Positions 34,773 through 46,974 of a stretch of 64,000 nucleotides of DNA are shown here, in pieces. Numbering within the stretch: position 1 is the first letter of the stretch; every line of letters starts with the position of its first letter. Under the pieces are notes generated by a model that saw only the letters and a program-made list of their open reading frames with translations, made no database searches and was not told the DNA's origin. Position numbers and translations under genes: made by a program. Source of the stretch: Arabidopsis thaliana (taxonomy: Eukaryota > Streptophyta > Magnoliopsida > Brassicales > Brassicaceae); contig NC_003074.8 in NCBI RefSeq assembly GCF_000001735.4, positions 12,834,101 to 12,898,100 on the forward strand. Reading direction: 5' to 3'.

Positions 34773-36505
34773 GCGCAGTGGAAGATGATATAAATGACTT
34801 CGATACTCGTCTCCCTCCAAGGCTTTTCGCAACGGATTGTTAACCTGATGCTCGTCTCAATATCTTCTCCAGATTCGACATTCTCACTGTAATATGTGAC
34901 GTTTTGAAAGGTACCAAGGAAATGGAAACTATTTAGACTCTTGTTTTTTGTCTCTGTTTAGTTTAAGGGTTAGCGAATGTCCAATCTTTTGCAAACTAGT
35001 TCATGCTTTGTTATGTAGACAGTTGGTTACAAAACAGAAATACGAACTGTGGACTAATTTTGGTTGACAGTCATTTAGATTCTCTTTAGTTGAGTTTGGT
35101 TCTGTAACTGGTTTGCCGTGTGGTGAATTTCCGGAGGAGTATGAACCTGACTTCTTCCCTAAACATGTCAATGGGACGAATAATTATTGGGATGTTTTGA
35201 TAGGGAAAGATAAGAATACAACACTAGCCGATGTTTCTTCTAAGTTCCAAGCTTTAAAAGGGATTGAGGACCCTTTAAAACTCCCCCTAGCACTTCTTTT
35301 GATTGTTGACGGATTCGTTATTGCTAATAACCAGACTCATCGTCCAACTTTCAAGTATGTTAAGATGTTAGAGGACATTGACTCATTCCTTGCTTTCCCA
35401 TGGGGGAGAGAATCATTTTTTAAGACTATTCAAATTATGAGGCCTGTTAGAAATAAACCGTCAATGGCTGATTCGAAGAGAAAAAGGTCACGTCTTGGAT
35501 TCAAGCTACAAGATCCCATCCAACAATTCACAAATCAAATGCAACAACATATTATAGCTATTTTGTGGCTTTCCTTTAGCCCTGCAACTTCTTGCTTATA
35601 GGAACATTTCTGGTCTACTGGACAAGATTCCTGGTTCTGTAGATGAGAGAACCTTTTTGGAATAGCATTCAATTGGGATTCCGAAAAACAATCTTACTAT
35701 CAACGATGTTCATCTCCTTGATCGTGTTCCTAATGTAAGTAATTGTAAACATTGTTGTGGTATCTTTTTCTTTCATGTGCTCTCATTTCTTTTTTGATTT
35801 GGTCTCATGTTTCTTCAGTTGACTGTTACCCCGATGCTGTTTGTAAACACCAATGAGGATGGTTGGGGAGAGTGGGATGATGAAGTGAGAGAAAAGAAGG
35901 TTCTTTATTTAATTGAACAGATAAGCAAATGCCATAATTTCACCAAAAAAGAAGTGGCCTGGTGGCTATGCTGATCTACCGCTCATTTCTGTCAATGAAA
36001 AGGAGCATGTTGTTGATAACAAGAAATATATAGTTATCAGGAAAAGGAAACTTTCGTCAACTTCTTCTTCTAAGGGAACTCTATCAAAAACTAAAGTGAG
36101 TACTTCCACGCGAGGCAGGAAGCGTAAGTTTGAATTGGTTGATGATGATGAAGCAGAAGATAATGATGATGAAGCAGCAGATAATGATGATGAAGTAGAA
36201 GACATAAAATTGTGGGTGAAGTCGTAGTTGTCTTCCATAAGACATGAATTTGCGGAGAGTGTTAAGAAGTTAAGATCTCAGAATCTAAATCTTCTGAAAA
36301 TGATCAAGGCCCTGCAATCTGTCAAGTCTTACAGGTCCAGACCGTCAACTCGTCATCCATCCAAGAAAGTACGCTTAGCACCTAACCTCTCCACAGCGTC
36401 TGAATCTCCTGTCAACCCTGTTGTAGATGCGACAAACATCACAACTCCCCCTTCAGAACCATTAACTTCATTGCAAGGGGGAGACAATGTTTTATCTGAT
36501 TGAGT
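34773..36505 (+). pseudogene. DUF1985-type gene (MULE-associated family), degraded
   Basis: DUF1985 proteins in plants are often fused to or carried with Ulp1-like proteases in Mutator-like elements; their role is unknown. The first exon (34773 to about 34911) reads DTRLPPRLFATD, then a stop, then LNIFSRFDILTVICDVLKG. The next has FRFSLVEFGSVTGLPCGEFP (from about 35079), then KLPLALLLIVDGFVIANNQ and FLAFPWGRESFFKTIQ. A frameshift near 35530 leads to FPLALQLLAYRNISGLLDKI. A further exon at about 35820 carries WGEWDDEV, then KWPGGYADLPLIS in another frame and a long acidic run of Asp/Glu near 36140-36200. No Ulp1 domain was found. Confidence 0.7.
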
Positions 36506-36529
36506 GCCTGATGGAGACGAAGCAGTTTC

Positions 36530-37009
36530 AGGAAATTCTGAAAAGATTGTTGATGATCTGATAAGGCGTGATGAGATATCCATGGAGACCTGCAATACTA
36601 AAATCTTCATTTTTCCTTGAGGTGATACAACCATAACACTTGAAGATATTATGTTGCTTTTAGATTTATCTGTTTTGGGTTCACCTGTTTTGCTATTCTA
36701 GATAGCTCATGAGAGATTATCAGGAAGAAGCTAAAGATAGAATGGAAGACGATTAAACAGCAAGGTAAAGTCAGTTTTGTAACACCAGTGGCATGGATGG
36801 ATACATTCATGAACACTAAAGATGAGCTTGAGCATGTTGCTTTCCTTGTCTTGTGGCTCAGATACTTTGTGTTTCCATCAGGCTTCCATTATCCCTATGT
36901 AACTATGTTTCCAATTGCCATTCATCTTTCAAGTGGTATTAAGATTGCTCTTGTTGTTCTTGCTCATTTGTCTATAGAGCTAAGTCTCGATGTAATGATT
37001 TTCATATAA
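36530..37009 (+). pseudogene. Plant mobile domain (PMD) fragment
   Basis: The plant mobile domain occurs in MAIN/MAIL-type host proteins and in many transposons. Visible blocks: GDTTITLEDIMLLLDLSVLG at about 36620 preceded by a TGA where TGG is expected, a TAG near 36700, then WMDTFMNTKDELEHVAFLVL and WLRYFVFPSGFHYPY. It ends at 37009 inside the domain and gives way to the CLASSY-like fragment. Too short and broken to be active. Confidence 0.7.
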
Positions 37010-37084
37010 CTTTTACACAAAGGATGATAAAATGTCAATTGCTGAAAACTTATTTTTAAGAAACGCACAATTTTATAAAGTTGA

Positions 37085-38047
37085 GAGTCTCTAAAGATGA
37101 GTAACTAGCATTTTCCTTCTCATTTGCATAAGAATTATAGAAAGCCTCATCACATCGAGATACTCAACTTTCTATGCAACAACTTAGTTGTTGAAAACCC
37201 CAATGGATGCATTCTTGCTCAAGCTCGTGGATCTGAAAAGACGTATTTGATGATGAATTTCATCTATGGTTACCTTGAAAAGCGCGCAAATAGCAAACAT
37301 GTATTTGTGCTTCCAAAATGAATGTTTAACTATTGGAAAAATAGTTTGATGAAAAGGTCATAACTTTAAATGGAAAAATGACATCATGTTGCTTGACTTC
37401 TACTCAGCCAAGGTATATACTCATCTCAGCAATTAGAGGTTTTAAAGCTATGAATCACAAGGTGGAGTTTTTTTCTTGGGGGCAAGCAATTCTCCAACAT
37501 GGTATTTGATTCCAATGTTATAGAAGTATAAAATGATTGTAAGGACATTCTCTTAAATGTTCCTTCACTAGTTATCTTTGATAGTGGAACTAGTCCAAGG
37601 AGCAAGATGACGATCTTTCCTAAGATTGTTGCTTGTATCAAGATGACATAAAATGTTTTACACTGCTTGGATATTATACCAAGAAAACATAAGGGATGTT
37701 TATTAACATTTTTATTTATTTCCACGAGTTTTTGGAATATATCCTAACTGGGAAAAAATATCAAAAAATTCTTGAATATTGATGCAAACACTAGTGGACC
37801 TTCAACGAATTTGAAGATGCCTTTGTTTGTTAAACTGGAAGAAGTTTTTCTTAGCCAAAATTCTAATCATGGAGACAAGATTGGTTATTGAAACAAACTA
37901 AGAATGTTAGCAAACAAGGTTACTTATAATCACCAAGAAAAGTTTCTTCTTGAAGTCGCAGGATTAATGCACTTCATGGTGGTCTACAATACTCAACGAG
38001 TGCAAACAAAGTTATCTACAATATTTTAAACTAGAGGTCAACATGTG
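37085..38047 (+). pseudogene. CLASSY-like SNF2 gene fragment, copy 1
   Basis: CLASSY proteins are plant SNF2-type ATPases that bring RNA polymerase IV to chromatin for small-RNA-directed DNA methylation. The fragment covers the start of the SNF2_N domain: HHIEILNFLCNNLVVENPNG, CILAQARGSEKTYLMMNF (Walker A with E for the second glycine), FVLPK followed by a stop, then frameshifted pieces including VIFDSGTSPR at the DEAH position and a LEEVFLSQNSNHGDKIGY-like stretch. It ends at the same place as copy 3. Exons 1-4 are absent; the PMD fragment precedes it. Confidence 0.7.
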
Positions 38048-38251
38048 AGATTGAATTAATCTCGAGAGAAAAGAGTTTAATAAACATAGTCGAATTTGAG
38101 CAAAATAACGCATCAAGACTTACGAGCCACTATGTATTTTTTCAACTTTGGTAAAACCTAGTCTAATTTGAGCATTATCAAGTTTCAGTCAAATATATTT
38201 TATGAAATATTGTAACTATCATGGGAAAAGTTTGAATTTTACTATAAATTT

Positions 38252-38304
<53 letters not shown>

Positions 38305-40970
38305 TTTTGTAGTGTATCAAATATCCTAATTTTAGCGGATATGTGGACATCAAATATCCAGTAAATAGCATAGTGGATACAGATCAGAAAAAGACAATAT
38401 TTGTATGGAATTGATCACGAATACCATATACGGTAAATCTTAGATATCCACATCATGTGCAGTCTTAATATATTTTTTAAAGCTTATATACACTAATTGA
38501 AAAGTATTGGCTATTGGAAGAAAATAAGAATAACACTTTCTTTTGATATATAAAATTTAAGATTCCACATTTCTGATTGAAGGAAACAAAACTATTTTGC
38601 CAAAACTACAATACACTATTTTAAAAAGACAAGAAATATAATAAAATTTTAAATTGATTGATAAGTTGCATCAATTTTCTGGCGACTATTTTGGCGCAAT
38701 TGTTTTCCAAAGTAGTGAATATAAAATATTTAAAAATTTAATTAATTGACAATTTCTTAGCATGATCGATTTATCTAATTAAAAAGTCTATAACTGTTCA
38801 CACACCGATTTAAAATAACCCAGTTTATGATTAAAAAAATCAACAATTTAAATTATGTACCTTTAGAGTATGACATCGATGTTACCCCCCATATTGGACT
38901 CCATCTGATGACATGGGCTATGTTTCCCGTCAAACAAAGTATCGGAAACTACCTCTTTAGCAACGGTAATGCAATAATCCTTTTCAAGAGTCGTCACAAA
39001 CTTATAGAGTATTTTTTGCTCTCGACTAATACATCATCTCAATTTTTTTTCGGGCACTGCGACTGCCCTTAATGAAACGTTGAGAACTCTTCAATACATC
39101 CTTTGATGGAGAAAAAGAAGATTTGTTTTAGTTGTTATCTATATCGTATAGAATGTATTTATATGAAGAACGATAAACGGAAAAAAAAACAAAAATGTAT
39201 AAATTGTAGAAAATGCCTATTCTTCTGAAATTGAGGAAATAAATCATTTTGTTATATCTGGTATAAATTTTATGCTTTAAATTAAATTCTTATTTTTTCT
39301 TGGTATTTGTTTAAGATTGTAGGTGAGAGTTAAGTACTTACGATTTAGAGTTTTGGGTTCCATATTTGACTATTTAAACTTAACTTTTGAATATATAACC
39401 TATTTTGTATAAAACATGACATATTTTCTTAAGAGTCTCTTTATATAATTAAGTTGTAGATCTAATATCATAAACCTACAAATTCAAATTTAGCTATTTA
39501 TTTTCTTAACCAATAAAGAAACTTTATTATCAGTCTCTATATTTAAATTGATTACACATCCATTGCAGTCAACAAATTATAATAGGAATTAGTAATTTTT
39601 GTTTTTTATTTGTTCACCAGCAAAAATGAACTATTTTCTAGAGTGAAAATAATTTTAAAATATATTTTATCAAAATTTAAATTTTGTTTTCACTTCTAAC
39701 TAATAAAACCTCACTAGGAAGAAAACTTTAATATGACGTTTTTGTTATTATTTTTTTAGTTATTCATATGTGTCATATAAGAATCCATAATCAGTTTAAA
39801 GTTTTAATTTGTATAGAAAAAGTTCTTGACAATAGCACATACATTGTTTATGCCAGCTAATGACTAATGCATTAGCCGTTTTATAGAAATTGTAATTAAA
39901 TTTATATTTTTATAAGCATCCAATTTTGTCTTCATACTCTTTTTGTGCCAGCAAATTACAACATGCATTGGGTTGTCTAAAAAAATAGATAAAACAGTAT
40001 TAAATGTTAGATAAGCGTTAAATTTTGTCTTCTTTTATAAAGATAAAATTGTAATTAAATGTTCCAATTGTGTTAAGCGTTAGATTTTGGTTTCACTTCT
40101 TTTCTTCTAACTGCCAAGCCAAGTAGTCAACATAGACACTTTTGTTTCCTTGTAAAATAATAATTGTTTCTAAAGAGTTTATGTTTATAATTCCTAGATT
40201 CTTTAACAACAAGGAAACAAATCCTAAATGTACTTATTACACTATCAACATAATCTCTTAAAATTTAATATTTACTTTTTAATTATGTTTGGTTCCAAAA
40301 TGAATTGTGAGTAGACCCAAATTTAAATTTGATTTACATTAAAAATAATCTCAAAATTTTTCATTCAACTAGACATTCAAAAATAAGTATTATTAACGGA
40401 ATTTCAAATATTCGAGCTTTAAAAAGTACTTATAACAAACAAAGTTAGCTTTTAAAAAAAACAAATTTAGTCATAATATAAATATATGAATTGTTAGGAG
40501 AACTAATACAATACTAATTACATTTCAAATGTTGCGCGCCACTTTTTCAGATTTACACATTATATATATATATTGATAAAAATTGTTTTTTACTTTTTCT
40601 ATATATTTATATATTGATTGTAACAAAATAGAAACAAAAAGTGGATTAAACATAATATCTAGGTTAAAATATACCCTTAGTTACATTTTTCATGATACTT
40701 TTTACTTACTCATCATTAACAACAAAGTATTGTTATAAAAAACTAAAGGGACAACGTTATATTTTATATTTTATTTGTCACTTTTGGTTTAAAAAACTAT
40801 TTTTTCATATCCTTTTATCTATATATATATATATATATATATATATGTAAGTGAATTTGGAGGCTGAAATTCAGTTTACATGCATATCAGAAATTTTTGT
40901 TTTGTTTAAATCTTCTTTATAAGAAAACTGAGGAACTATAGTTTGAGCTCTAATTCTCTATAACTTTTCA
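38048..40970. other. Intergenic flank between CLASSY-like copies 1 and 2
   Basis: AT-rich spacer. Much of it (38300-40160) has a diverged second copy at 48100-50803, and 40150-40700 matches about 62143-62700, so the flank was duplicated with the genes. Contains (AT)n runs at 38255-38300 and about 40819-40845. The last ~110 bases before 40971 are the likely leader of copy 2. No gene. Confidence 0.6.
38255..38300. repeat. (AT)n microsatellite
   Basis: About 22 uninterrupted AT units. Confidence 0.95.
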
Positions 40971-43660
40971 ATGGATGCAAAGAGGAAATTCTCACAAGAG
41001 AAAGGTACATTATAAATATTTCTTGCTATGCCTATACAATTTATATTTTTGAAAAATATTGTATACTGCAAAATCACTTGCAGTTTATCAATGTCTAAAT
41101 CTTGTTTTGATAATGATTGATTCATAAGAGGAGATTGTGAGGATAACCATACTTTCCTCCAGTGAAAAGAACTTTAACTAGAATTATAATTTTATGATTT
41201 TATGATATTTCAAACTATATATATATATATGTTTAACGGATGAATAATAATGTGATAATCACTCTATTTTACATTTTCAGACCTGTATCAAAACGACGAT
41301 AAAAGGAAAAAGGTCGTGGCACTAGAAAATCAAGAAACTGGTGGAAGTTGTGTCGATGGAAATGTGGCTCATTGGTTTTCGAAAACTAAGTTCAATGGGT
41401 TAGTGGACGTACCAATTGTGTATTTGGCCTTGGAAGAAAATGTAGTTAAGAATGATCTTACATTGAGAAGCTCACTTAAACATGTCATCATTGGCAGTAT
41501 CAGCGGAGGCAGTAACAGTGGTAAAGGGCTAGCCAAGGATTTGTACTTAGATGTAAGTGTACATATCAAATAAGAAATTGGTGGTAGTAAATATTTATGT
41601 TTGTTGTTGTTATGATTCGATCAAACATATATTCTTGATGAGTTACACTTTAATAATTTTAGGTAAATGAATTGGTCGAAGTTCAAGTGAGAAGTGATAA
41701 AGAAATCAATATGATGAAAGACAAAGGAAAAGCAATATTCGACCTTAACGAAGCTATTTGGCCAAAAGATGAACCAATATCAAACACATTTGAGGTTACC
41801 ATTTGTCACTGACAAGTTTTTTAGGTAAACACATAAGGGAAGATTGTTACTAATGAGTTTTGTGACCTTTTACTAGAAAAGTAGAGCAACACTGACAAAT
41901 TGTGAGCATTCTTGGATATGGAAGCAAGGTTTTGGTGATATGTGCTATCATTTACAAGGTCAGTGATTATTTAATTACGTTGCAAATTAAAATATTTTCT
42001 TACACAATAATGTAAAAACTGATCTGGAGGCAACGTGACAAAAACCTGGACCTTGGTTCAATCTAGTTTTACCGGAACAAACCGGATTAAAAAATTTGTT
42101 TTATATAAAATAGTTATATTTATTATACATGATTGATAAAATTAAACTAAACATAACCTTCAAAAATAACTTGTAATCTAACAAGTCACAAATATCAAAT
42201 ATCATAATAAATTAATACTAATTGATCATCAACTAAAATAAAAATTGAGATATGATATACTTTTATTTTATTTTACATATTATTTTTTTTATAAGTTATA
42301 TCAAATAAATATTTGAAAATACCATAATAACTATTGTTTAATACTTTACTATCAAAGTATTCTTAGTAGTTCATTGTTTTTAATTAAAAGTGTTATCGGT
42401 TAAAATATATTAAATTGGATAAATAATTAAAAAAAATTAAAATATTTAAGCAAAGGTCACCCGATTAACGTTCATATAGAGTAGACAACTAGCTTGGTCC
42501 ACGTTTAAAACATTTTGTTCACTCTCAATCTGTTATATGATCAGGATCATCCGTTGCCACCGGATTCAGATCGAATATCTGCAAAGATATCAAGATGAGA
42601 GTTCCTAAAGATAGCTTTTCAGGAACTGGCATTTTCCCACATCCTTTGCATAAAATGATTATGAAACCACATCACTTCGAGATACTCAATTTTCTCTGCA
42701 AGAACTTGGTTGTGGAAAACTCAAATGGATGCATCATAGATCAAACTCCTTTATCTGAAAAGACCTTCTTGATGATCAGTTTCATCTATGGTTATTTAGA
42801 AAAGCACCAAGATAGTAAACCTCTATTTGTGCTTCCCAAGTGGGTGTTGAACGTTTGGAAAAAAAGTTTGGTGAATTGAAGGTCAATGACCTTGTGTTGC
42901 TAGACTTCTACTCGACAAAGGCGAGTACCTGATCTCAGCAGTTAGAGGTTTTAAAGCGATGGATAAAAACCCGGAGTATTATCTTCTTAGGTGCCAAACA
43001 ATTCTCCAACATAGTATCTGATAACAGTGGTGCAGAAGCTTCAGACTCTTGTAGGGATATTCTTTTAAACATTCTTTCGGTTGTTGTTTTCGGCAGAGGA
43101 ACTGATCCGAGGAACGAGATGATGAGCTTTCTTAAGGTTGTTTCTCGTATCAAGACGCCACATAAGGTTCTACTCACTGGCTCACTATACCAAAACAACA
43201 TTAAGGAGGTTTTCAACATTCTTGATGTTGCTTTCCCTGAGTTTCTGAAGCATAACCAAATTGGTAAAAATTTCAGAAAATTCCTTAATGTTGAAGCTGA
43301 TGGGCCTTCAACGAATTTGTAGATGTCCTTGTTTGATAAATTGGAAGAAGCTTTGCTTAGTCAAGATTCTGATCATGGAGACAAGATTTGTTACTTAACT
43401 GAACTAAAGATGTTGACAAACAAGATTATCTACAATCACAAAGGAGAGTGTCTCCTTGAAGTCCCGGGATTGATGGACTTCACGGTGGTCTTAAAACCGA
43501 CTTCAAGCCAAAAGTCAGCATGGGAGGTTGAAAGAAAGTCCAAAGGGAAAGGTTTCAAAACATACTCTACCTTAAGCGGATATTTTTTAACTAATTTAAC
43601 CAATTATTTATGTGTTTACTATTATTTGTTTCCAGGTAAAAATAAGAGCGAACTCCTTGT
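40971..43660 (+). pseudogene. CLASSY-like SNF2 gene, copy 2, most complete
   Basis: ATG at 40971. Five exons join in phase: 40971-41004, 41281-41552, 41663-41794, 41877-41958 and 42545 onward; exon 4 holds NCEHSWIWKQGFGDMCYHL, matching the pre-SNF2 Cys/His region of CLSY3/4-type proteins. The SNF2_N start reads MKPHHFEILNFLC, then CIIDQTPLSEKTFLMISF (Walker A GSGKT replaced by LSEKT), then FVLPKWVLNVWKK. One A is missing from an A run near 42860, shifting frame; TGA follows near 42931 and TAG at 43319-43321. At the DEAH place it has VVFGRGTDPR. Later blocks VLLTGSLYQNNIKEVFNIL and LLEVPGLMDFTVVLKP are well kept. The helicase C domain is missing after about 43590. Confidence 0.8.
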
Positions 43661-44949
43661 TGAGTCAACAATGACTCTTTTATATTTATGTATTTCTTTT
43701 TATTTTTTTTTGGTCAAACCTTTATCTAATTTATTTTGGCTTGAAAATAAACTGTGTTGTATTTTTTGTCAGCACAATGTTTTTACTTTTTATCAAATGG
43801 AGTAACAAACAAAAATGACTACTCAATTTTTTGGGTCTTATGTCAATAAGTAGTAATGGCTTAATAATAATCATTTTGGGATGTCTATTTATATGTAGAA
43901 ACATATCATATGTAATTCAACATCATTAGCTGGAAGAAAATAAGAATAACATTGCATTTTGATATGTAAAATACTATATAACTGTTTTTGTTTTGTCAAA
44001 AATATAATATTACTTTAGAAAATACACATGAAAGTTTAATTTGAATGTAATTGGCTACAACAATTTTCTTGTAATCAACTATGTAGCAATTGTTTTATTC
44101 AAAAATATAAATATGAAGTAAACTGTATATACAGAAAACATTGAGTTAGTTAACATTGTGCTAGCTAAACAATTTATCTAACTGAAGAAAACATCTAAAA
44201 TTTCTCATACTGGTAGCTCGCGATCTCCAAAAGAACAAGGCCTTGTTAAAATTCTTATATAGTTCCATTATATAAAATAAAATAATAAGAAAAAGAAACT
44301 AATGACTAGCTTAAATAGTTAGACATTGTAAGTGGGTAAAAGGCATTGTGCTTTAAGTGATACATGAGCCATTGGTCAATTCACCTCCACCACCATGACT
44401 TTTGCTTGTTATGATAAAAAAAAAAATAGTGAAACTATTATTATTTCAAATATTCATACATTCATAAACAAGATTGAAACCAACGAAAACAATACTAAAT
44501 AAGAACCAAGTTACGGTTTTACAAAAGTGGTCCTTAGGCTTCCGTCTAATTAACTCTCCTTCAAGGAACTTACACCCAAACAACCAATAGATACTTGCAC
44601 ATAAACAACTAAAATCACGAATATGAATATGTAAAAAGAACTTATGAATATATCTTTAACACAAATATACAAGGAGACAATTTTTTCCTAGTGTATAACT
44701 TATTAAAAATCTTTTTGTAGAATGTTAAAATCAAAGAGAAATTGAGTGTGCATCCCGAAAAGAAGATTTACCATTTCAAATCAAAAATAAATTCTGAAAC
44801 AAATATAGATTAATTGTTATCAAAATTTAAAAATAAGAGAAAAAAAAGATTAGATAATAAGTGAGAACTACTAGGATACTAGGATAATAACAATAAGTGA
44901 GAACCACTTATCCTGTTTCCAGTGGGAATCTTAAGTGAGAGTCCCTTCT
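43661..44949. other. Flank between CLASSY-like copy 2 and the inverted repeat
   Basis: AT-rich. 43900-44170 is similar to 38500-38800 in the flank of copy 1. I see no gene. A short duplicated phrase (AATAAGTGAGAAC) occurs at about 44858 and 44892. Confidence 0.5.
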
Positions 44950-44979
44950 TGGTGTCAACAATTAAAATTTACCTCAGTT

Positions 44980-45300
44980 AAAGACTCATTCAACATTTGA
45001 ATATATAGCTTTTTGTTGCTTTCAACAATGTTTGTGTTGTTGTCTCATAGAACACTCCATTAAGAGTGGTCAAGCAAAACGTTAATATTTGGATGACGAA
45101 AAGAGAAAAAGATTCACTTGGTGAATACACGATGATCACAATTTTGACATCATATAACGTGCAAAGTTCATTAGCTTTCTTGAAAAGACCAGATTATCTC
45201 TTTAAAAATGTAACATAAGTGTTTGATTATTTTTTTTCATTTTCTCTCTCTATATTTTTACGGCCCAGATTCTTTCTCACTATTTTTCTAGATTTTTTAA
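44980..45300 (-). pseudogene. Type I MADS-box fragment in the left arm
   Basis: Reverse-complement copy of the right-arm MADS fragment. On the minus strand the segment TCTTTTCAAGAAAGCTA (45172-45190 region) encodes the LFKKA core of the MADS domain and ACTTTGCACG encodes the following LCT. More decayed than the right arm; frame not maintained. Confidence 0.65.
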
Positions 45301-45842
45301 CAAAAAGACTAATTGATTATATTAGAGTATTAGAGATAACAAGAATTTGTATTTATAGACTAGAATTTTACAAGTAAATATTTTGAGTTTTAGAAAGTTA
45401 AAATCTTTTCATATTTTAGTTTACTAGAAATACAATTATAAATTACCATTCTAGGAGTATATAATTGTTTACACATTTTGTCAATAAAATATATATAATT
45501 ATATTTTAGCTGTTACAGAATCATTTATTTATTATATTATTTACAACCCGCCATCATTCACTAAATACCTATAAGTGATTATGTAATAAATAAATTATTA
45601 TGTAACAGCTAAAATATAATTATATACCTTTTATTGATAAAATGTGTAAACCATCATATATTCCGAGAAGGATAATTTATAATTGTATTTCTAATAATTC
45701 AAAATAGTAATCGATATTTACTTTCTAAAACTCAAAATATATATTTACTTGGAAATTTTAGTCTATAAAAAAAACTATGGCAAGTTATCTCTAATACTCT
45801 AATACAATCAATTCACTTTTTCTTTGTCCAAAACATCTAGAA

Positions 45843-46107
45843 AATGCTGAGAAAAAGTTTTGGCCGTAAAAAGATAGAGACATAGAAAATGAAAAATCAA
45901 TCAAACCTTCAATTACATTTTCAAATAGAAAATCTGGTCTTTTCAAGAAAGCTAGTGAACTTTGCACGTTCTATAATGTTGTAATTACGATCATCGTGTT
46001 TTCACCAGGTGAATTTCTTTTCTCTTATGATCATCCAAATATTAAAGTTTTACTTGAGAATTCTTTAGGATGTGTTCTAAGAGAAAACAACACAAACTTT
46101 GCTAGCT
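45843..46107 (+). pseudogene. Type I (M-alpha, AGL61/62-like) MADS-box fragment in the right arm
   Basis: MADS DNA-binding domain. ATG at about 45844 reads MLRKSFGRKKIET then TAG. A frameshift at about 45930 restores NRKSGLFKKASELCTF, then TIIVFSPGEFLFSYDHP, the typical MADS core followed by the 'FSxGHP' segment of M-alpha proteins. The frame ends with TAA about 46105. No K-box, as expected for type I. The stop and the frameshift make it inactive as a transcription factor. Confidence 0.75.
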
Positions 46108-46190
46108 AAAAGCAACAAAAAAGCTATATATTCAATGTTGATTCAATTGAGTCCTTAACTGAGGTAAATTTCAATTGTTGGCAACATCTA

Positions 46191-46974
46191 TCTTTTTTAT
46201 AATAATTAATATATAACTGTTTCAGAAAAATTTCATCCAATTTATCAAAAAATAAATCGTAAAATTCGTTGAAGGTTCAACATTTCATAATCAAAATTTA
46301 AGACCTTTTTGTTTTGTTCCCAAGGTTGTTATGCTTCCTAAATTGGCATTCATTATGTTGAATATTTCTCTTATAAAGTTTTGATTAGTATCCTTGTGAA
46401 TATAACTTTGTGTGACGTCTTTGATAAAAACACAAAAATTAAGAATGCTCATTTATCTCATTTTCTGGATTAGTTCATTTATCAAAGATGACAAGTGAAA
46501 GGACATTTAAGATAATATTTCTCCAACCATCTAAAATTTTTTGTTAAAAGATACCAAGTTGGAAAATTGCTTTGAGCCCAAAAAAATAATTATCTTGTTT
46601 GTGATCTATATTGGTTCAAAACCTTTAAATGCTAAGATCATGTATTCGTTTTTCTTAAGTAGAAGTCGAGTAATATAACGCCATTGACCTTTATTCCATC
46701 AAACACTTTTTTCCATTAGCTAAACATCTATTGTGGAAGCGAAAAATAGAGGTTACTATTCAAGTGATTTGTAAGGTAATTTAAAATAAAGTTGACAATC
46801 AAAGACTTTCTTTCAAATATAAGAGTTTGAATTCAAATGCAACCATGCATTTAGGGTACACCTAAACTGTTACAAACAAAATTGAGTATCTTAATATAAT
46901 GAGTTTTCATATAACATTTGTGCAAAGGATGAAAAAATGTTGAAAACACATTTTTAAGAAACTCTCAACTTTAT
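46191..46974. other. AT-rich spacer, no gene seen
   Basis: Between the inverted repeat and CLASSY-like copy 3. From about 46905 it matches sequence around 37003 upstream of copy 1, which marks the left edge of the duplicated segment. Otherwise nothing recognisable. Confidence 0.5.

Larger units (their letters stand above)
44955..46190. repeat. Long inverted repeat (~580-600 bp arms) carrying MADS-box pseudogenes
   Basis: Left arm about 44955-45535, right arm about 45580-46190, spacer about 45 bases. Matching outer blocks: TCAACAATTAAAATTTACCTCAG on the left pairs with CTGAGGTAAATTTCAATTGTTG on the right (quoted as landmarks; 17-20 of the positions pair). Inner blocks TAGCTGTTACA / TGTAACAGCTA pair exactly. 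Arms differ by substitutions and small indels. A transcript would fold into a long imperfect hairpin. Confidence 0.88.

Noticed and set aside
44955..46190. Inverted repeat as the ends of a DNA transposon
   Set aside because: The arms meet near the centre with only ~45 bases between and carry a gene fragment; no target duplication was seen at the outer ends.
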